In this document: positions 44,504-53,591 of the stretch, in pieces
How the letters are laid out: each line of letters begins with the position of its first letter
Position numbering within the stretch: position 1 is the stretch's first letter
Assembly (NCBI GenBank): GCA_021740825.1
Contig: JAIOZA010000012.1
Location: forward strand, 1-64,000
Reading direction: 5' to 3'
Source: Bacteroidia bacterium
GTDB lineage: Bacteria; Bacteroidota; Bacteroidia; B-17B0; Aurantibacillaceae
Length of the DNA stretch: 64,000 nucleotides
Notes under the pieces: generated by a model
The model's input: the letters and a program-made list of their open reading frames with translations, nothing else
Told to the model about the DNA's origin: nothing
The model's database searches: none
Made by a program: the position numbers and the translations under genes

Positions 44504-46693
44504 TTATCTTAAGTAGAGCATTTCTCTGTATTTAGGAAGTGGCCAAATAGCATCATCAATAATTCCTTCCAATTTATCTACATTGTAGCGCATCGATTCA
44601 AAATATGGTTTAACTTTTTCGCAATACGCATGAGCTTGCTTTTTTTGATTATCTAAGGTATTTGCTTTTTTTCGTTCTTCAGTCATCAAGTCTGCCTCAG
44701 TTTTTATGATTGTTACTCTTTCTGAGATTTCTTTAATTAATTCAAGTTGAGTTTTGGCAACTACCTTAAATTCTGAGGGAGATAGAAATTCCTTCATTCC
44801 ACGAACATTATCAACTAAGTTTTTTTGATAGTTGAGCGCAGCAGGAATAATTTGATTGCTTACCATATCTGCAATGATACGTGATTCGATTTGTATTTTT
44901 TTTGTGTAGGTTTCTAAAGAAATTTCATAGCGTGCTTCTTGCTCGCGATGATTTAAAATTCCTTGTGATTCGAACATTGCTAACGTTTTTTTAGAAATCA
45001 TCGCTTCTAAAGCACCTGGTGTAGTTGGAATATTATTTAACCCACGTTTTTTAGCTTCTAATTTCCATGCGTCGCCATAACCATTTCCTTCGAAACGAAT
45101 TTTTTTACTTTCAATAATATATTTTTTCAATATTTGAAAAATAGCTTCGTCCTTCTCCACTTTTTTATTCATCAAAGCATCTACATCTTTTTTGAAAGTA
45201 ACTAATTGCTCAGCCATAATAGAATTAAGCACAGTCATTGGTCCACCGCAATTTGCTGAAGAACCGACAGCTCTAAATTCAAATTTATTTCCTGTAAAAG
45301 CAAAAGGAGAAGTTCTGTTTCTATCCGTATTATCTAATAAGATATCTGGAATACGGCCGATATTCATTTTCAAAGCTGTTTTTTCTTCCGGACTCATTTT
45401 TCCATTATGTACCGATTTTTCTAATTCATCTAGTACTTTTGATAACTGCTCTCCTAAAAATACAGACATAATTGCTGGCGGAGCTTCGTTAGCACCTAAA
45501 CGGTGATCATTGTTTGCAGATGCAATGGATGCGCGCAATAAATCGGCGTGTTCGTAAACCGCTTTAACTGTATTTACAAAAAACGTCAAAAATTGTAAGT
45601 TTGTTTTAGGCGTTTTACCTGGTGATAATAAGTTTTTTCCAGTATTTGTTGCCAAGCTCCAATTGTTATGTTTTCCGCTTCCATTAACTCCTGCATAAGG
45701 TTTTTCGTGCATTAATACACGGAAGTTATGACGGATAGCTACTTTTTCCATCACATCCATTAACAATAAATTATGATCAACTGCTAAGTTTGTTTCTTCA
45801 AACACAGGAGCACATTCAAATTGTGCTGGTGCAACTTCGTTATGGCGAGTACGAACCGGTATTCCTAATAAATGCGCTTCATATTCAAAGTCGCGCATGT
45901 AAGCAGATACTCTTTCTGGAATTGAACCCCAATAATGATCTTCTAATTGCTGGCCTTTTGCAGGTGCATGACCAAATAAAGTACGACCAGTTTGTTGTAA
46001 ATCGTAACGGATATTATATAAAGCTGAGTCCACTAAAAAGTATTCTTGCTCCCAACCTAAAGTAGCAATAACCTTTGTTACGTTTTTATCAAAGTATTGA
46101 CAAACATCAGTAGCCGCTTTATCTACAGCATGTAATGATTTTAATAAAGGCGTTTTAAAATCTAACGATTCGCCTGTATAAGAAATAAAGATAGTAGGAA
46201 TACATAAGGTCTCGCCCCAAATAAAAGCTGGTGATGTTGGATCCCAAGCTGTGTAGCCACGAGCTTCAAATGTATTACGAATTCCTCCGTTAGGAAAAGA
46301 AGAAGCATCTGGTTCTTGCTGCACTAAGGCATTTCCACTAAAACGCTCAATAGCACGGCCACCTTCAATAGGTTCAAAAAAACCGTCGTGTTTTTCGGCA
46401 GTAGCACCAGATAAAGGTTGAAACCAATGTGTAAAGTGAGTTACACCTTTACTTTGCGCCCAAGCTTTCATACAAGCTGCTACTTGATCAGCCATTTTAC
46501 GCTCCACAATCGTTCCTTGGTGCATAGAGTTTTGAATACTATTAAAAGCCTCTTCTGAAAGGAATTCACGCATGGCATCTAAGCCAAATACATTAGATCC
46601 ATAGTATTGTGAAACTTGTTGATTGTTGTTACTAAACTCAACTGGAGTTCTTTTTACAACATCTTGCATGGCTAAAACGCGTCTTGTACTCAT
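44504..46693 (-). CDS. glnN: Type III glutamine synthetase
   Basis: Makes glutamine from glutamate, ammonia and ATP. At 729 residues it is the long GSIII form (type I is about 470). Characteristic stretches are the GSIII N-terminal region (FGLDAMREFLSEEAF), GWEQEYFLVDSALY, RHNEVAPAQFE, GSGKHNNWSLATNTG, and NRTSPFAFTGNKFEFRAVGS. A long helical C-terminal tail follows, as in the family. A consensus -7 box lies upstream. Confidence 0.96.
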   Translation of the reverse strand: MSTRRVLAMQDVVKRTPVEFSNNNQQVSQYYGSNVFGLDAMREFLSEEAFNSIQNSMHQGTIVERKMADQVAACMKAWAQSKGVTHFTHWFQPLSGATAEKHDGFFEPIEGGRAIERFSGNALVQQEPDASSFPNGGIRNTFEARGYTAWDPTSPAFIWGETLCIPTIFISYTGESLDFKTPLLKSLHAVDKAATDVCQYFDKNVTKVIATLGWEQEYFLVDSALYNIRYDLQQTGRTLFGHAPAKGQQLEDHYWGSIPERVSAYMRDFEYEAHLLGIPVRTRHNEVAPAQFECAPVFEETNLAVDHNLLLMDVMEKVAIRHNFRVLMHEKPYAGVNGSGKHNNWSLATNTGKNLLSPGKTPKTNLQFLTFFVNTVKAVYEHADLLRASIASANNDHRLGANEAPPAIMSVFLGEQLSKVLDELEKSVHNGKMSPEEKTALKMNIGRIPDILLDNTDRNRTSPFAFTGNKFEFRAVGSSANCGGPMTVLNSIMAEQLVTFKKDVDALMNKKVEKDEAIFQILKKYIIESKKIRFEGNGYGDAWKLEAKKRGLNNIPTTPGALEAMISKKTLAMFESQGILNHREQEARYEISLETYTKKIQIESRIIADMVSNQIIPAALNYQKNLVDNVRGMKEFLSPSEFKVVAKTQLELIKEISERVTIIKTEADLMTEERKKANTLDNQKKQAHAYCEKVKPYFESMRYNVDKLEGIIDDAIWPLPKYREMLYLR

Positions 46694-46741
46694 AATTTTA
46701 AGTTTTTGTGGGGTATATGATGGAATTTTCTATTTATTTGC

Positions 46742-46773
46742 CAAAATTATATCAAAAAAAGGGGGGCTGCAAG
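46742..46773 (-). promoter_or_regulatory. Promoter of glnN
   Basis: Minus-strand CTTG (46773-46770), 20 bases, then TAATTTTG (46749-46742). The -7 box is a full match and the -33 box three of four. Leader of about 40 bases. Confidence 0.55.
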
Positions 46774-46883
46774 TAAAAAAGTGACTTTTTTATAAAAATT
46801 TATTGAAAATAAGGGGGTATCAGTTTAAATTTTATATTTTAATGTTAAAAATCAAACAGGTATTAAGCAAATATATTATTAAA

Positions 46884-46922
46884 TAAAAAAGCTCTGATAA
46901 ATTATATATCAGAGCTCTTTTT
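46884..46922 (-). terminator. Terminator of the choice-of-anchor L gene
   Basis: GCTCTGATA pairs with TATCAGAGC, flanked by A and T runs, 15 bases after the stop codon. Confidence 0.85.
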
Positions 46923-46936
46923 ATGCTTTATTAAAA

Positions 46937-47986
46937 CTAATTAATGACTAATTTTTTAACTGTTTTGCCTTTATTAGTGGTTACGTGCAAAAAGTAAATT
47001 CCTTTTGCAGTAGTATTTAATTGCAAGGTGTTTGTTGTTTTATCGAAAACAATATTTCCTATTTGTTTTCCTTGATAAGAAAATAATTCAAGAGAGTTTA
47101 CTGTATTGCTTTCAATGTCAATGTGCACTGCCGAAATTGAAGTTGGGTTTGGATAAATAGATAAAGTATTGTCATTATTACTTTCTAAAATGCCAGTTGG
47201 TGTGCTAGGCACAGATTTAAATGAATTAGTTAAAAACATAACACTTGAATCAAAAACAGCATCGCCCACATCCGCAATAGCAATTTTAAAGTGATACGTT
47301 TGTCCGGGTGTTACAGGCACCAATCCGAGTAACCCTGCTGTAAAACCATCAAAGGCTACATCAGTACCATTTGTATTATCAATATAATAGGAGCAATTAT
47401 TACATGGCCCTGAGCCTGCACTTCCATTATTAATCGAATTTACCGATACCATTGGGGTAGTTGTTCCCGGAACAAATGCAAAATTTGTATTATTATAGTT
47501 TCCACCCACAGGGTTTGGTCCGGTTACTGCAATTGCAAACGCATCATTAAACACCGAATAAACGTATTCATTGTATTCCTCTGATCCGAAAGAAAAATTG
47601 AACAATAAATTTGCATTAGTTGGCACACAATCAAATTCAATAATGCAGGCATCATAGGTTTGTCCTCCTGCAATGGCGCTAATCAAGGCATCACCCATTG
47701 CTCCATTATTTCCGCTTAAAAATGCTCCTGCAGGATTACTAATCGATCCATTAACAACTCCCGTACTCATAATAATACCACTCCCAAAAGCCATATTTGA
47801 TGTTCCTGAAAAGAATCCGTAAGATTGAGGTGCACCCGTTACGGTCATGTTTGAAATTGTAAGTCCGATTCCCTGAAAATAATTTGTAAGATCTGCCATG
47901 CTTGGCGCAACTGTAAAGGTTAACTGACCAAAAGCATTTGATAATGAGGCTACTGTTAACAAAAAAATGAAGTAAAGTTTTTTCAT
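46937..47986 (-). CDS. Secreted choice-of-anchor L domain protein with T9SS sorting domain
   Basis: A 349-residue protein with signal peptide (FIFLLTVASLSNAFGQ). Residues about 25-255 form a choice-of-anchor L domain, recognisable from FSFGSEEYNEYV, AFGSGIIMSTG and the calcium-like NDAFAIAVTG region. The C-terminal 80 residues (LSIYPNPTSISAVHI, AKGIYFLHVTT, KKLVIN) are a type A T9SS sorting signal. The pairing is common in Bacteroidota surface proteins; ligand unknown. Confidence 0.88.
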   Translation of the reverse strand: MKKLYFIFLLTVASLSNAFGQLTFTVAPSMADLTNYFQGIGLTISNMTVTGAPQSYGFFSGTSNMAFGSGIIMSTGVVNGSISNPAGAFLSGNNGAMGDALISAIAGGQTYDACIIEFDCVPTNANLLFNFSFGSEEYNEYVYSVFNDAFAIAVTGPNPVGGNYNNTNFAFVPGTTTPMVSVNSINNGSAGSGPCNNCSYYIDNTNGTDVAFDGFTAGLLGLVPVTPGQTYHFKIAIADVGDAVFDSSVMFLTNSFKSVPSTPTGILESNNDNTLSIYPNPTSISAVHIDIESNTVNSLELFSYQGKQIGNIVFDKTTNTLQLNTTAKGIYFLHVTTNKGKTVKKLVIN

Positions 47987-48109
47987 CGATGTTATATTTT
48001 AAATAAATGTAATAAAAAAATAAACTAAATCAAACAAATGAGCCGTTTGAATAAGATTGGCTTATTGAAATAGCTATAATTCTGAGTAAAAATGTTATTT
48101 TTACGTGCG

Positions 48110-50158
48110 ATGAATTTTTTGTTTCCTACATTTTTAATCGGATTAGCAGCAATAGCCATTCCTATTATTATTCATCTATTCAATTTTAGAAAATACAAAA
48201 AAGTATATTTCACAAACGTTCAGTTTTTAAAGGAATTACAACAAGAAAGCTACAGTAAATCAAAATTAAAAGAATGGTTGATTTTAGCCATGCGTATTTT
48301 AGCAATTGCATGTTTGGTATTTGCTTTTGCTCAACCATTTATTCCCGGAAAAGTAAAAACAAGTCAAGGCGAAAAAGCTATCAGTATTTATATTGATAAT
48401 AGCTTTAGTATGGAAAGTACTAATAAAAAAGGCACACTTTTAGAAAACGCCAAACAATACGCAACTGAAATTGCAAATACATTTAATGCCAGTGATAAAT
48501 TTCAATTACTAACGAATGATTTTGAAGGAAAGCACCAACGCTTAATTTCAAAAGAAGAATTTATTGAACAGTTAAACGAAGTAAAAATTTCGTCGGCAAC
48601 AAAATCTATAAATGATGTAATTAAACGTCAGCAAGATTTTTTACAAAACAGTTCTTCTAAAAACAAACGCATTTTTTTATTGAGTGATTTTCAAAAAAAT
48701 ACATCGCTTATCTCTAAATCAGATATTGATACGAGTACAACTATTAGCTTTATTCCTATTTCATCTTCAGAAGTAAACAATGTTTATATTGATAGCGTTT
48801 GGTTTGAAACACCTGTTCAGCAGTTTGAAACACAACAAATAATTCATGCCACAATTATTAATAAAAGTAATAAAGATATTGAAAATGGAAGTTTAAAATT
48901 ATATATTAATGATACCCAAGTTTCGTTAGCATCTTTTGATGTGACTGCCGGCAATAAAAAAGATGTGAGTATTTCTTTTACAGTAAAAATTAAAGGAATT
49001 AATAAAGGAGTATTAAAAATTGAAGATTATCCGATTACTTACGACGATAATTTTTACTTTAGTTTTAATGCAGAGGCAACTATTAAAGCGTTAGTTATTA
49101 ATGGTAAAGACACAAAGACTGCCGGTAATTTTAGGTCGCTCATGCAAGATGATAGTTTGTTTATTTATAAAGAAAACAATGAGTCGTCTATTGATTATAG
49201 TTTATTTACTAACACAAATATTATTGTTCTAAATGAGTTAAGTTCTTTAACATCGGGTTTAACTTCTGAGCTCCAAAAATTTGTTAGCAAGGGCGGAAGT
49301 GTAGTAATTTTTCCTAATAAAAAAGCTGATTTAGAATCTTACAATGGATCTTTTAAAAATATACAATTACCACAATTGGTAAAATTAGATACTACCAATA
49401 CTAAAACACAAAGCATTAATTTTGAGCAGGGTTTATATGAAGGTGTGTTTGATAAAATAGACCAGCGCATGGATTTGCCAAAAGTAAACGAGCACTTTGA
49501 ATTTGCAAAAACAACAAATAGCACTTCTCAAAATTTAGTGTTATTACAAAATGGTCAGTTTTTAGTTTCTTTGAATCCGTTAGGAAGCGGGAAAATTTAT
49601 TTATTTTCTATCCCTTCTGATGAAACAAGTTCTAATTTATTAAAACATGCGTTGTTTGTTCCAACCATGATTAAAATGTCTATTTTAAGTTTAAAGCCTT
49701 CTCCAACTTATTATAAAACAGCTACTAATGAAGCTATTTCTTTAAACAACACTTCTAATTTTTCAGATAAACCTTTTCATATTATAAAGGATGATAAAAT
49801 ATTGGATGTTATTCCTGAACATCGTTTATTGAATAATGCTACGATTCTTTTTACACAAAATCAAATTACTGAAGCTGGTCAATATGCAGTAATAGAAGAT
49901 ACTTCAATTATAAAAGATTTGGCATTTAATTATGATAGAAAAGAATCAGACATGAAATTTATGAGTGAGGAAGAATTGCAAAAACAAATAGATGATAGCG
50001 GATTAAAAAATATGAGCATATTAATGCCTGATGAAAAAATATTAACAAGTGCGTTACAAGAAACCAACGATGGGAAAAAATTATGGAAATTGTTTTTAAT
50101 TTTAGCCATGGTATTTTTAGCTGCAGAAATTTTAATTATTAGATTATTTAAAAATTAG
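48110..50158 (+). CDS. BatA-type membrane protein with vWA domain
   Basis: A 682-residue protein. I prefer the ATG at 48110, because MNFLFPTFLIGLAAIAIPII is the normal start of this family; an ATG six codons upstream exists but sits in a TTATTTTTA promoter-like stretch. Residues 1-80 carry two helices and the linking IHLFNFRKYKKVYFTN (N-terminal double-transmembrane domain). A vWA-like domain follows with the MIDAS motif DNSFSM. A large periplasmic region and a final helix (about 655-678) complete it. Relatives occur in aerotolerance-type operons; none of those partners is here. Confidence 0.86.
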   Translation: MNFLFPTFLIGLAAIAIPIIIHLFNFRKYKKVYFTNVQFLKELQQESYSKSKLKEWLILAMRILAIACLVFAFAQPFIPGKVKTSQGEKAISIYIDNSFSMESTNKKGTLLENAKQYATEIANTFNASDKFQLLTNDFEGKHQRLISKEEFIEQLNEVKISSATKSINDVIKRQQDFLQNSSSKNKRIFLLSDFQKNTSLISKSDIDTSTTISFIPISSSEVNNVYIDSVWFETPVQQFETQQIIHATIINKSNKDIENGSLKLYINDTQVSLASFDVTAGNKKDVSISFTVKIKGINKGVLKIEDYPITYDDNFYFSFNAEATIKALVINGKDTKTAGNFRSLMQDDSLFIYKENNESSIDYSLFTNTNIIVLNELSSLTSGLTSELQKFVSKGGSVVIFPNKKADLESYNGSFKNIQLPQLVKLDTTNTKTQSINFEQGLYEGVFDKIDQRMDLPKVNEHFEFAKTTNSTSQNLVLLQNGQFLVSLNPLGSGKIYLFSIPSDETSSNLLKHALFVPTMIKMSILSLKPSPTYYKTATNEAISLNNTSNFSDKPFHIIKDDKILDVIPEHRLLNNATILFTQNQITEAGQYAVIEDTSIIKDLAFNYDRKESDMKFMSEEELQKQIDDSGLKNMSILMPDEKILTSALQETNDGKKLWKLFLILAMVFLAAEILIIRLFKN

Positions 50159-50160
50159 TG

Positions 50161-50283
50161 TCCCGCAGATTTCGCAAATTTGCGAGGAAATAATTACAAT
50201 TAGTAACAGGATAATGAAACTATTAAAAAGAGTGAAATTTATAAACCATTTAAAATCTGCTTAGATCGGCGAAATCTGCGGGA
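50161..50283. repeat. Element with perfect 15-base terminal inverted repeats
   Basis: TCCCGCAGATTTCGC at 50161-50175 and its exact inverse at 50269-50283. The left end runs into the palindrome CGCAAATTTGCG (50173-50184). The 123-base element fills the gap between the BatA-type gene and the dihydroorotase-like gene and has no reading frame. The GC-rich ends differ from the surroundings; likely a dispersed non-coding repeat. Confidence 0.65.
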
Positions 50284-50292
50284 AAACTAAAT

Positions 50293-51555
50293 ATGAATCT
50301 TTTAATTAAACAAGCAACTGTAATAGATTCAACTAGCCAATACAATGGCAGAGTTGTAGATATTTTAATTGAAAAAGGAGTTATTACTCAAGTTAAAAAA
50401 AATATTGTTCCCGAAAAAGGAATTAAAACAATTGAAGCTGATGGTTTACATGTATCTGCAGGTTGGTTAGATATGCAAGTAAATTTTTGTGATCCAGGTT
50501 ATGAGCATAAAGAAACTTTGGATAACGGATTAAAAAGCGCTGCGAAAGGTGGTTTTACAAGTGTGTGTTTAATGAGTGGCACTAATCCGCCGTTACATAA
50601 CAAAGCGCAAATAGAATATGTGGTGAATCGTGCTAAAGGAAATTTAGTAGATGTATTGCCAATTGGCACATTAAGTTATAATCAGGAAGGAAAAGATTTG
50701 TCGGAGATGTACGACATGAAATTATCTGGCGCTGCAGCTTTTAGTGATTATAAAAAAACAGCTAAAGATGCCGGATTAATTTTAAGAGCACTGCAATATT
50801 CTCAAAACATAAATAGTTTTATAATTGCACATTGCGATGACAAAACCATTTCGCATGATGGATTAGTTAATGAAGGTGTAATGTCTACAAAACTAGGTTT
50901 AAAAGGGATTCCGGCTTTAGCGGAGGAAATTATGTTACAACGTAATATTCAAATTTTAGAATATACGGGTGGCAAAATGCATATCCCAACGATTAGCACA
51001 AAGGGAAGTGTAGAGTTAATTAAAAAAGCAAAAGCAAAAAAATTAAATATTACTTGTGGTGTGGCCGCCTACAATTTATTGTTAGACGATTCTGAATTAG
51101 AAGGTTTTGACACGAATTATAAAGTAAACCCTCCATTAAGAACTAAAGAAGATATTGATGCCTTGAAAAAAGGAATTGCTGATGGAACCATTGATGTGAT
51201 TGTAAGTGATCATAACCCACAAGATATTGAAAGCAAAGATTTAGAATTTGATTTAGCAGATAATGGAATGGTTGGCTTAGAAAGTTGTTTCGGGGTTTTA
51301 AATATGGCTTTGAGTTCAAAATTATCTTTAGAAAACATCATAGATGCTTTAACAAAAAATCCTCGTTCTATTTTAGGACTTGATACTGTAAGTGTTAAAG
51401 AAGGCGCTGAGGCTAACTTAACCTTGTTCAATCCAACAAAAAAATACGTGTTTGGTAAATCTCATTTAGTTTCTTCAAATAAAAATTCTGGAATTATTGG
51501 GAAAGAATTAAAGGGTGGAGTGATTGGTGTAGTGAATAATAATCAGTATGCTTAA
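50293..51555 (+). CDS. Dihydroorotase homologue lacking metal ligands
   Basis: A 420-residue member of the dihydroorotase family, which in active form closes carbamoyl aspartate to dihydroorotate in pyrimidine synthesis. The overall fold is intact (GFTSVCLMSGTNPP, PIGTLSYNQEGKDLSEMYDM), but the metal ligands are lost: the normal HxH is Gln62-Val-Asn64 in WLDMQVNFCDPG, the histidine before the ST motif is replaced in HIPTISTKG, and DHAPH is DHNPQD. I infer a non-catalytic partner, like the inactive dihydroorotase subunit known to be needed for some aspartate transcarbamoylases. An active dihydroorotase should be elsewhere in the genome. Confidence 0.85.
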   Translation: MNLLIKQATVIDSTSQYNGRVVDILIEKGVITQVKKNIVPEKGIKTIEADGLHVSAGWLDMQVNFCDPGYEHKETLDNGLKSAAKGGFTSVCLMSGTNPPLHNKAQIEYVVNRAKGNLVDVLPIGTLSYNQEGKDLSEMYDMKLSGAAAFSDYKKTAKDAGLILRALQYSQNINSFIIAHCDDKTISHDGLVNEGVMSTKLGLKGIPALAEEIMLQRNIQILEYTGGKMHIPTISTKGSVELIKKAKAKKLNITCGVAAYNLLLDDSELEGFDTNYKVNPPLRTKEDIDALKKGIADGTIDVIVSDHNPQDIESKDLEFDLADNGMVGLESCFGVLNMALSSKLSLENIIDALTKNPRSILGLDTVSVKEGAEANLTLFNPTKKYVFGKSHLVSSNKNSGIIGKELKGGVIGVVNNNQYA

Positions 51556-51558
51556 GCA

Positions 51559-53118
51559 TTGAGTAAACAATTGATATATAGGAATAGTTACTTCATATCT
51601 GGATTGTTCTTATTAGCTGGACTATGTTTAATTATTTTCACTCAAAACTATCCAGTTGGAGATTTTGGCAATTACTATTACGGTAGTAAACTATTTATAG
51701 ATAGTAAATTCAGTGTGTTAGATTATCAAAATATCTCTCATTTCAATCAACAAATTTGCAATTATGACGAAAGTCATTTTTTTGAAAACTACACTCCAAT
51801 TCCACCTTTTAGCTTGATTGCTTATTTGCCATTCGCGTTCTTGAGTTGTTTAAAAGCTAAGTTAATTTTTAATTTAATTGGTTTAATTTTTTTTTGTTTT
51901 TCTTTACAACGTCTACTTAGTTATTGCAGCATAGAGGGATGGAAGGCTTATTTAATTCCTTTCATTTTTCTATACCCACTTTACAATTGTATTTATCAGG
52001 GCCAATCTTATTTGATAATTACAACTTTTTTAATGGAGTCGTTTTTGGCATCTGAAAAGTCTAAATATTGGTTGAGTGCTTTTTGCTTGGCTCTGTGTGC
52101 AAGCCTTAAGTTGTTTCCTGTATTTATGATTGTTTATTTTGTTTTAAAAAAGGAGTATAAAATTGCTATATATTCTATTTTACTAATCCTAACATTATTG
52201 TTAGTCACTCTAATTACAGGTACTGATATCGTGTTTTATTATATTGAGGAAGTAATACCGCGATTGCTAAATAACGATATTATAGGGCCCTATTATCATG
52301 GAAATCAAAGCGTTTATACATTTTTGCTTAATTTGTTTTCTTTAGATGAAAGTCAAAATAATCACCCCGTTATAAATCTTCCTTGGTTAGTTCCTGTTAT
52401 AGAAGGAGTGGCTATTACATTTTTTTTAATAGTCTTAATTAGTTTTAGAAAGCAATCGTCTATTTTAGTTTTTGGTTTTACTATTTTCTGCTCCATATTA
52501 ATTGGTCGTTATAGTACATCTTATGGAATGTTGATTCTTATACCCTTTTTGGTAGGCATTATTAGTGATAAAAATTTTACTAAGTTCACTGTTATACTTT
52601 TTATAGTATTTACTTTGGCTATTAGTGCTCCTGTTGGTTCTTTTTTGAATCAGCCAATGCTATTGCAATTTTCTCGTTTATTAGGATTGGTGCTTGTTTT
52701 TTGCCTCTTTTTAATATTATTTAAACCTGTAATCTCTTTAAAGTATTTATGCGTACTAGGAACTATTGTTATTACAATTAAGTGTCTTTCTTTTTCTGTT
52801 ACTCCTATTCAATACTTTTCATTACAAAATTCTAAAGGGATTTTATACGACTATGTCATGCAAAATGACTCGATTACTCTAATTAGCACTATGGGTGATA
52901 CGGATTTGGAAGAGACTTTTCCTATAAATGCTAATGTGCATTGGAGTGAAGAATTGTATGTAAAGGGAAAAGATATAATTTATAAAGGTCAAGTGATTTG
53001 CAACACAAAGGACCACAAAATGAAACCATTTTTATACAAGGATTCTTCTGTTGTGTTTTTGAGTGACTTAAATCAGGCCATTGGTTTTTACAAATTAAGA
53101 ATGATTCCTTTAGAATGA
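51559..53118 (+). CDS. Membrane glycosyltransferase, GT87/DUF2029-like
   Basis: A 519-residue polytopic protein with about ten helices. The first extracytoplasmic loop has the acidic motif expected of GT-C enzymes (VGDFGNYYYGSKLFID); further family-like stretches are YQGQSYLIITTFLMESFLA and ALCASLKLFPVFMIVYF. The C-terminal 120 residues are partly soluble. GT87 enzymes use polyprenyl-phosphate mannose. The start is a TTG four bases after the upstream gene's stop; no ATG fits better. It begins the plus-strand glycan group. Confidence 0.75.
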   Translation: MSKQLIYRNSYFISGLFLLAGLCLIIFTQNYPVGDFGNYYYGSKLFIDSKFSVLDYQNISHFNQQICNYDESHFFENYTPIPPFSLIAYLPFAFLSCLKAKLIFNLIGLIFFCFSLQRLLSYCSIEGWKAYLIPFIFLYPLYNCIYQGQSYLIITTFLMESFLASEKSKYWLSAFCLALCASLKLFPVFMIVYFVLKKEYKIAIYSILLILTLLLVTLITGTDIVFYYIEEVIPRLLNNDIIGPYYHGNQSVYTFLLNLFSLDESQNNHPVINLPWLVPVIEGVAITFFLIVLISFRKQSSILVFGFTIFCSILIGRYSTSYGMLILIPFLVGIISDKNFTKFTVILFIVFTLAISAPVGSFLNQPMLLQFSRLLGLVLVFCLFLILFKPVISLKYLCVLGTIVITIKCLSFSVTPIQYFSLQNSKGILYDYVMQNDSITLISTMGDTDLEETFPINANVHWSEELYVKGKDIIYKGQVICNTKDHKMKPFLYKDSSVVFLSDLNQAIGFYKLRMIPLE

Positions 53119-53536
53119 GTAATGGTGTATTAATACTTAAAACTAAATTCTTTAAAACCCAAATTAATGGATCCAATCGTAATATTGGATTTTATTTTTC
53201 AAAACCTTATTTGCCAATGTTGTTTTATAAAAAGCATGTTATTTAATATTATTCCTATTGGAATGTGTCTTACTTTGGCATATTTTTATTTTGAAGACTT
53301 CAATAAGTTGTCAAAATGCTTGAAATTTATTTTACACATATTAGCCTCACGAGTTATGTAATTCTTTTATCTCATTTATATTTAATACAATTTGGGATGC
53401 TTTGTATTTATGTTCCATTAAATTTAACTTCGGCTCTTTTTTTACTATTGTGTATTTGGGTATTGTCATTAGTTTTTTAGCATTGTTCTTTAATTTTATT
53501 GAACGTGCTATTTTATTGAAGAGGAAAAAAATATGA
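53119..53536 (+). pseudogene. Degraded C-terminal fragment of an acyltransferase-3 gene
   Basis: No intact frame crosses this 464-base gap, but pieces in three frames read in order like the end of an acyltransferase family 3 membrane protein (OafA-like): YLPMLFYKKHV (frame open to 53246), then PIGMCLTLAYFYFEDFNKL (53167-53361), then MLEIYFTHISLTSYVILLSH (53316-53480), which matches the family's ISxISYxxYLxH, then LALFFNFIERAILLKRKK (to 53536), which matches the terminal fIErP motif. At least three frameshifts and loss of the N-terminal two thirds are implied. The first ATG (53115) overlaps the upstream stop as ATGA. Confidence 0.5.
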
Positions 53537-53591
53537 AAATGGTATGCAATATCTCGTCAGATAATCTTATATTTATTTATACTTGTTTGGT

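Noticed and set aside
53167-53361. A separate 64-residue membrane protein gene
   Set aside because: Its residues fit as the middle piece of the frameshifted acyltransferase-3 remnant, and the frames before and after it continue the same family pattern.
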